NCBI GenBank assembly: GCA_022821935.1
Contig: JAJECR010000014.1
Coordinates: 1 to 7,018 of the forward strand
DNA length: 7,018 bases
Source of the DNA: Candidatus Latescibacterota bacterium
GTDB taxonomy: Bacteria; JAAXHH01
Reading direction: 5' to 3'
This document shows, piece by piece, positions 6,358 to 7,018 of this stretch. Position 1 is the first letter of the stretch; every line of letters starts with the position of its first letter. The notes below the pieces were generated by a model, which saw only the letters and a list, made by a program, of their open reading frames with translations, had not been told where the DNA came from and did not search any database. A program made the translations under genes and the position numbers.

Positions 6358-7018
6358 ATGTCGCAAGATGCCAGGGATAGGCTGGAACGGCTTTTCCGCC
6401 GCACGTTCGGCCGTGCGCCGGAGCAAATCGCGTCCCTGGGCGCCGACGGCTCCAGGCGGCGGTACTTCCGGTTGGGGGACGGTGAGCAGACCGTTATCGG
6501 CGCGGCCAATGACGACTACCGGGAGAACGTCGCCTTCCTGTCGCTGTCCCGGCACTTCCGCCGCCACGGCCTGCCGGTGCCCGAGATCCATGCCGAGGAC
6601 TTGGAGCAGGGCGTCTATCTGCAGCAGGACCTGGGCGACGAGACGCTGTTCGACCGGGTGGCCGCTCTCCGTGCGGAGGAAGGGACGTTTTCGGACCGGT
6701 TGGCTGCGTTATATCGCCAGGTTCTTGGCGACCTGCCCCGTTTCCAGATCGCCGCGGCGGAGGACCTGGACTTCTCGGTCTGCTATCCCAGGAGCCGCTT
6801 CGACGCGCAGTCTATCCGGTGGGACCTGAACTACTTCAAGTACCACTTCCTGAAACTCGTGCCTGTCGACTTCGACGAGCAGGCCCTCGAAGACGATTTC
6901 GAACGGTTCACGGCCTTCCTCCTGGAAGCCGATACCCGCTATTTTCTGTACCGGGATTTCCAGTCCCGGAACATCATGCTGCATAACGGCCGGCCGCACT
7001 ACATCGACTACCAGGGCG
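6358..7018 (+). CDS. Aminoglycoside phosphotransferase-fold kinase (COG3178 / AmgK-like), C-terminus beyond the window
   Basis: 220 codons of a frame that runs off the right edge. The protein resembles COG3178-type small-molecule kinases, which include the N-acetylmuramate/N-acetylglucosamine anomeric kinase AmgK of cell-wall recycling. Visible family signatures are SLGADGSRRRYFRL (26-39, nucleotide loop), GLPVPEIHAEDLEQGVYLQQ (71-90) and DLGDETLFDR (91-100, hinge region). The catalytic loop is FLYRDFQSRNIML (196-208), with catalytic Asp200 and metal-binding Asn205, and HYIDYQG (214-220) carries the second metal ligand Asp217. The His of the usual H-x-D loop is Tyr199, a substitution I recall in Bacteroidetes-type members of this group. 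The beta-3 Lys that anchors ATP in most kinases is also not obvious (TVIGAANDD). It lies 98 bases after the propeller gene on the same strand. The true substrate (sugar, choline-like or other) is unknown. Confidence 0.85.
   Translation, partial: MSQDARDRLERLFRRTFGRAPEQIASLGADGSRRRYFRLGDGEQTVIGAANDDYRENVAFLSLSRHFRRHGLPVPEIHAEDLEQGVYLQQDLGDETLFDRVAALRAEEGTFSDRLAALYRQVLGDLPRFQIAAAEDLDFSVCYPRSRFDAQSIRWDLNYFKYHFLKLVPVDFDEQALEDDFERFTAFLLEADTRYFLYRDFQSRNIMLHNGRPHYIDYQG

Overview
The window is about 60% GC by eye and densely coded. It carries five protein genes (two cut by the window edges) plus one 5' partial reading frame at the left edge, all bacterial in style, with Shine-Dalgarno sites before most of them. 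There is a consensus sigma-70 promoter, but no tRNA, rRNA, insertion sequence, phage gene or CRISPR array. The mix of a PhyH-type dioxygenase, an Hsp90, a lone oligopeptide-binding lipoprotein and a COG3178-type kinase would fit an uncultured Gram-negative-type lineage such as Latescibacterota. That assignment is a guess from gene content; the sequence alone does not settle it.

Left side, minus strand: positions 1-344 hold the N-terminal third or so of a phytanoyl-CoA dioxygenase family protein, preceded 72 bases upstream by a 274-residue exported protein (417-1241). The exported protein has a coiled coil, a Ser/Ala/Thr linker and a lipocalin-like beta domain. The two may be transcribed together leftward. 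Both point away from htpG across a 286-base divergent intergenic region.

Centre, plus strand: htpG (1528-3462) encodes a full-length Hsp90 chaperone. It is driven by an exactly consensus promoter (TTGACA, 17 bases, TATAAT, 1331-1359) and has a leader of about 160 bases. In that leader a U-rich stretch can pair with the ribosome binding site, so an RNA thermometer is possible. After the htpG stop lies a 109-base array of about ten degenerate 11-bp tandem units (3469-3577), containing a foldable hairpin.

Right side, plus strand: an extracellular solute-binding lipoprotein of the OppA/DppA type (3613-5289) overlaps by 11 bases a secreted beta-propeller-like protein (5279-6259) resembling SdiA-regulated or esterase-like phytase proteins. 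About 98 bases further on, a COG3178-type aminoglycoside phosphotransferase-fold kinase begins at 6358 and runs off the right edge. The three probably form one transcription unit. A binding protein, a secreted propeller and a sugar-kinase-like enzyme could act together in uptake or recycling of envelope-derived compounds, but no permease or ATPase is in view, so this is inference only.

Most of the window is ordinary chromosomal sequence. The items most worth a second look are the 11-bp tandem array, the htpG leader and the architecture of the coiled-coil/lipocalin-like protein. I see no convincing new multi-gene system.
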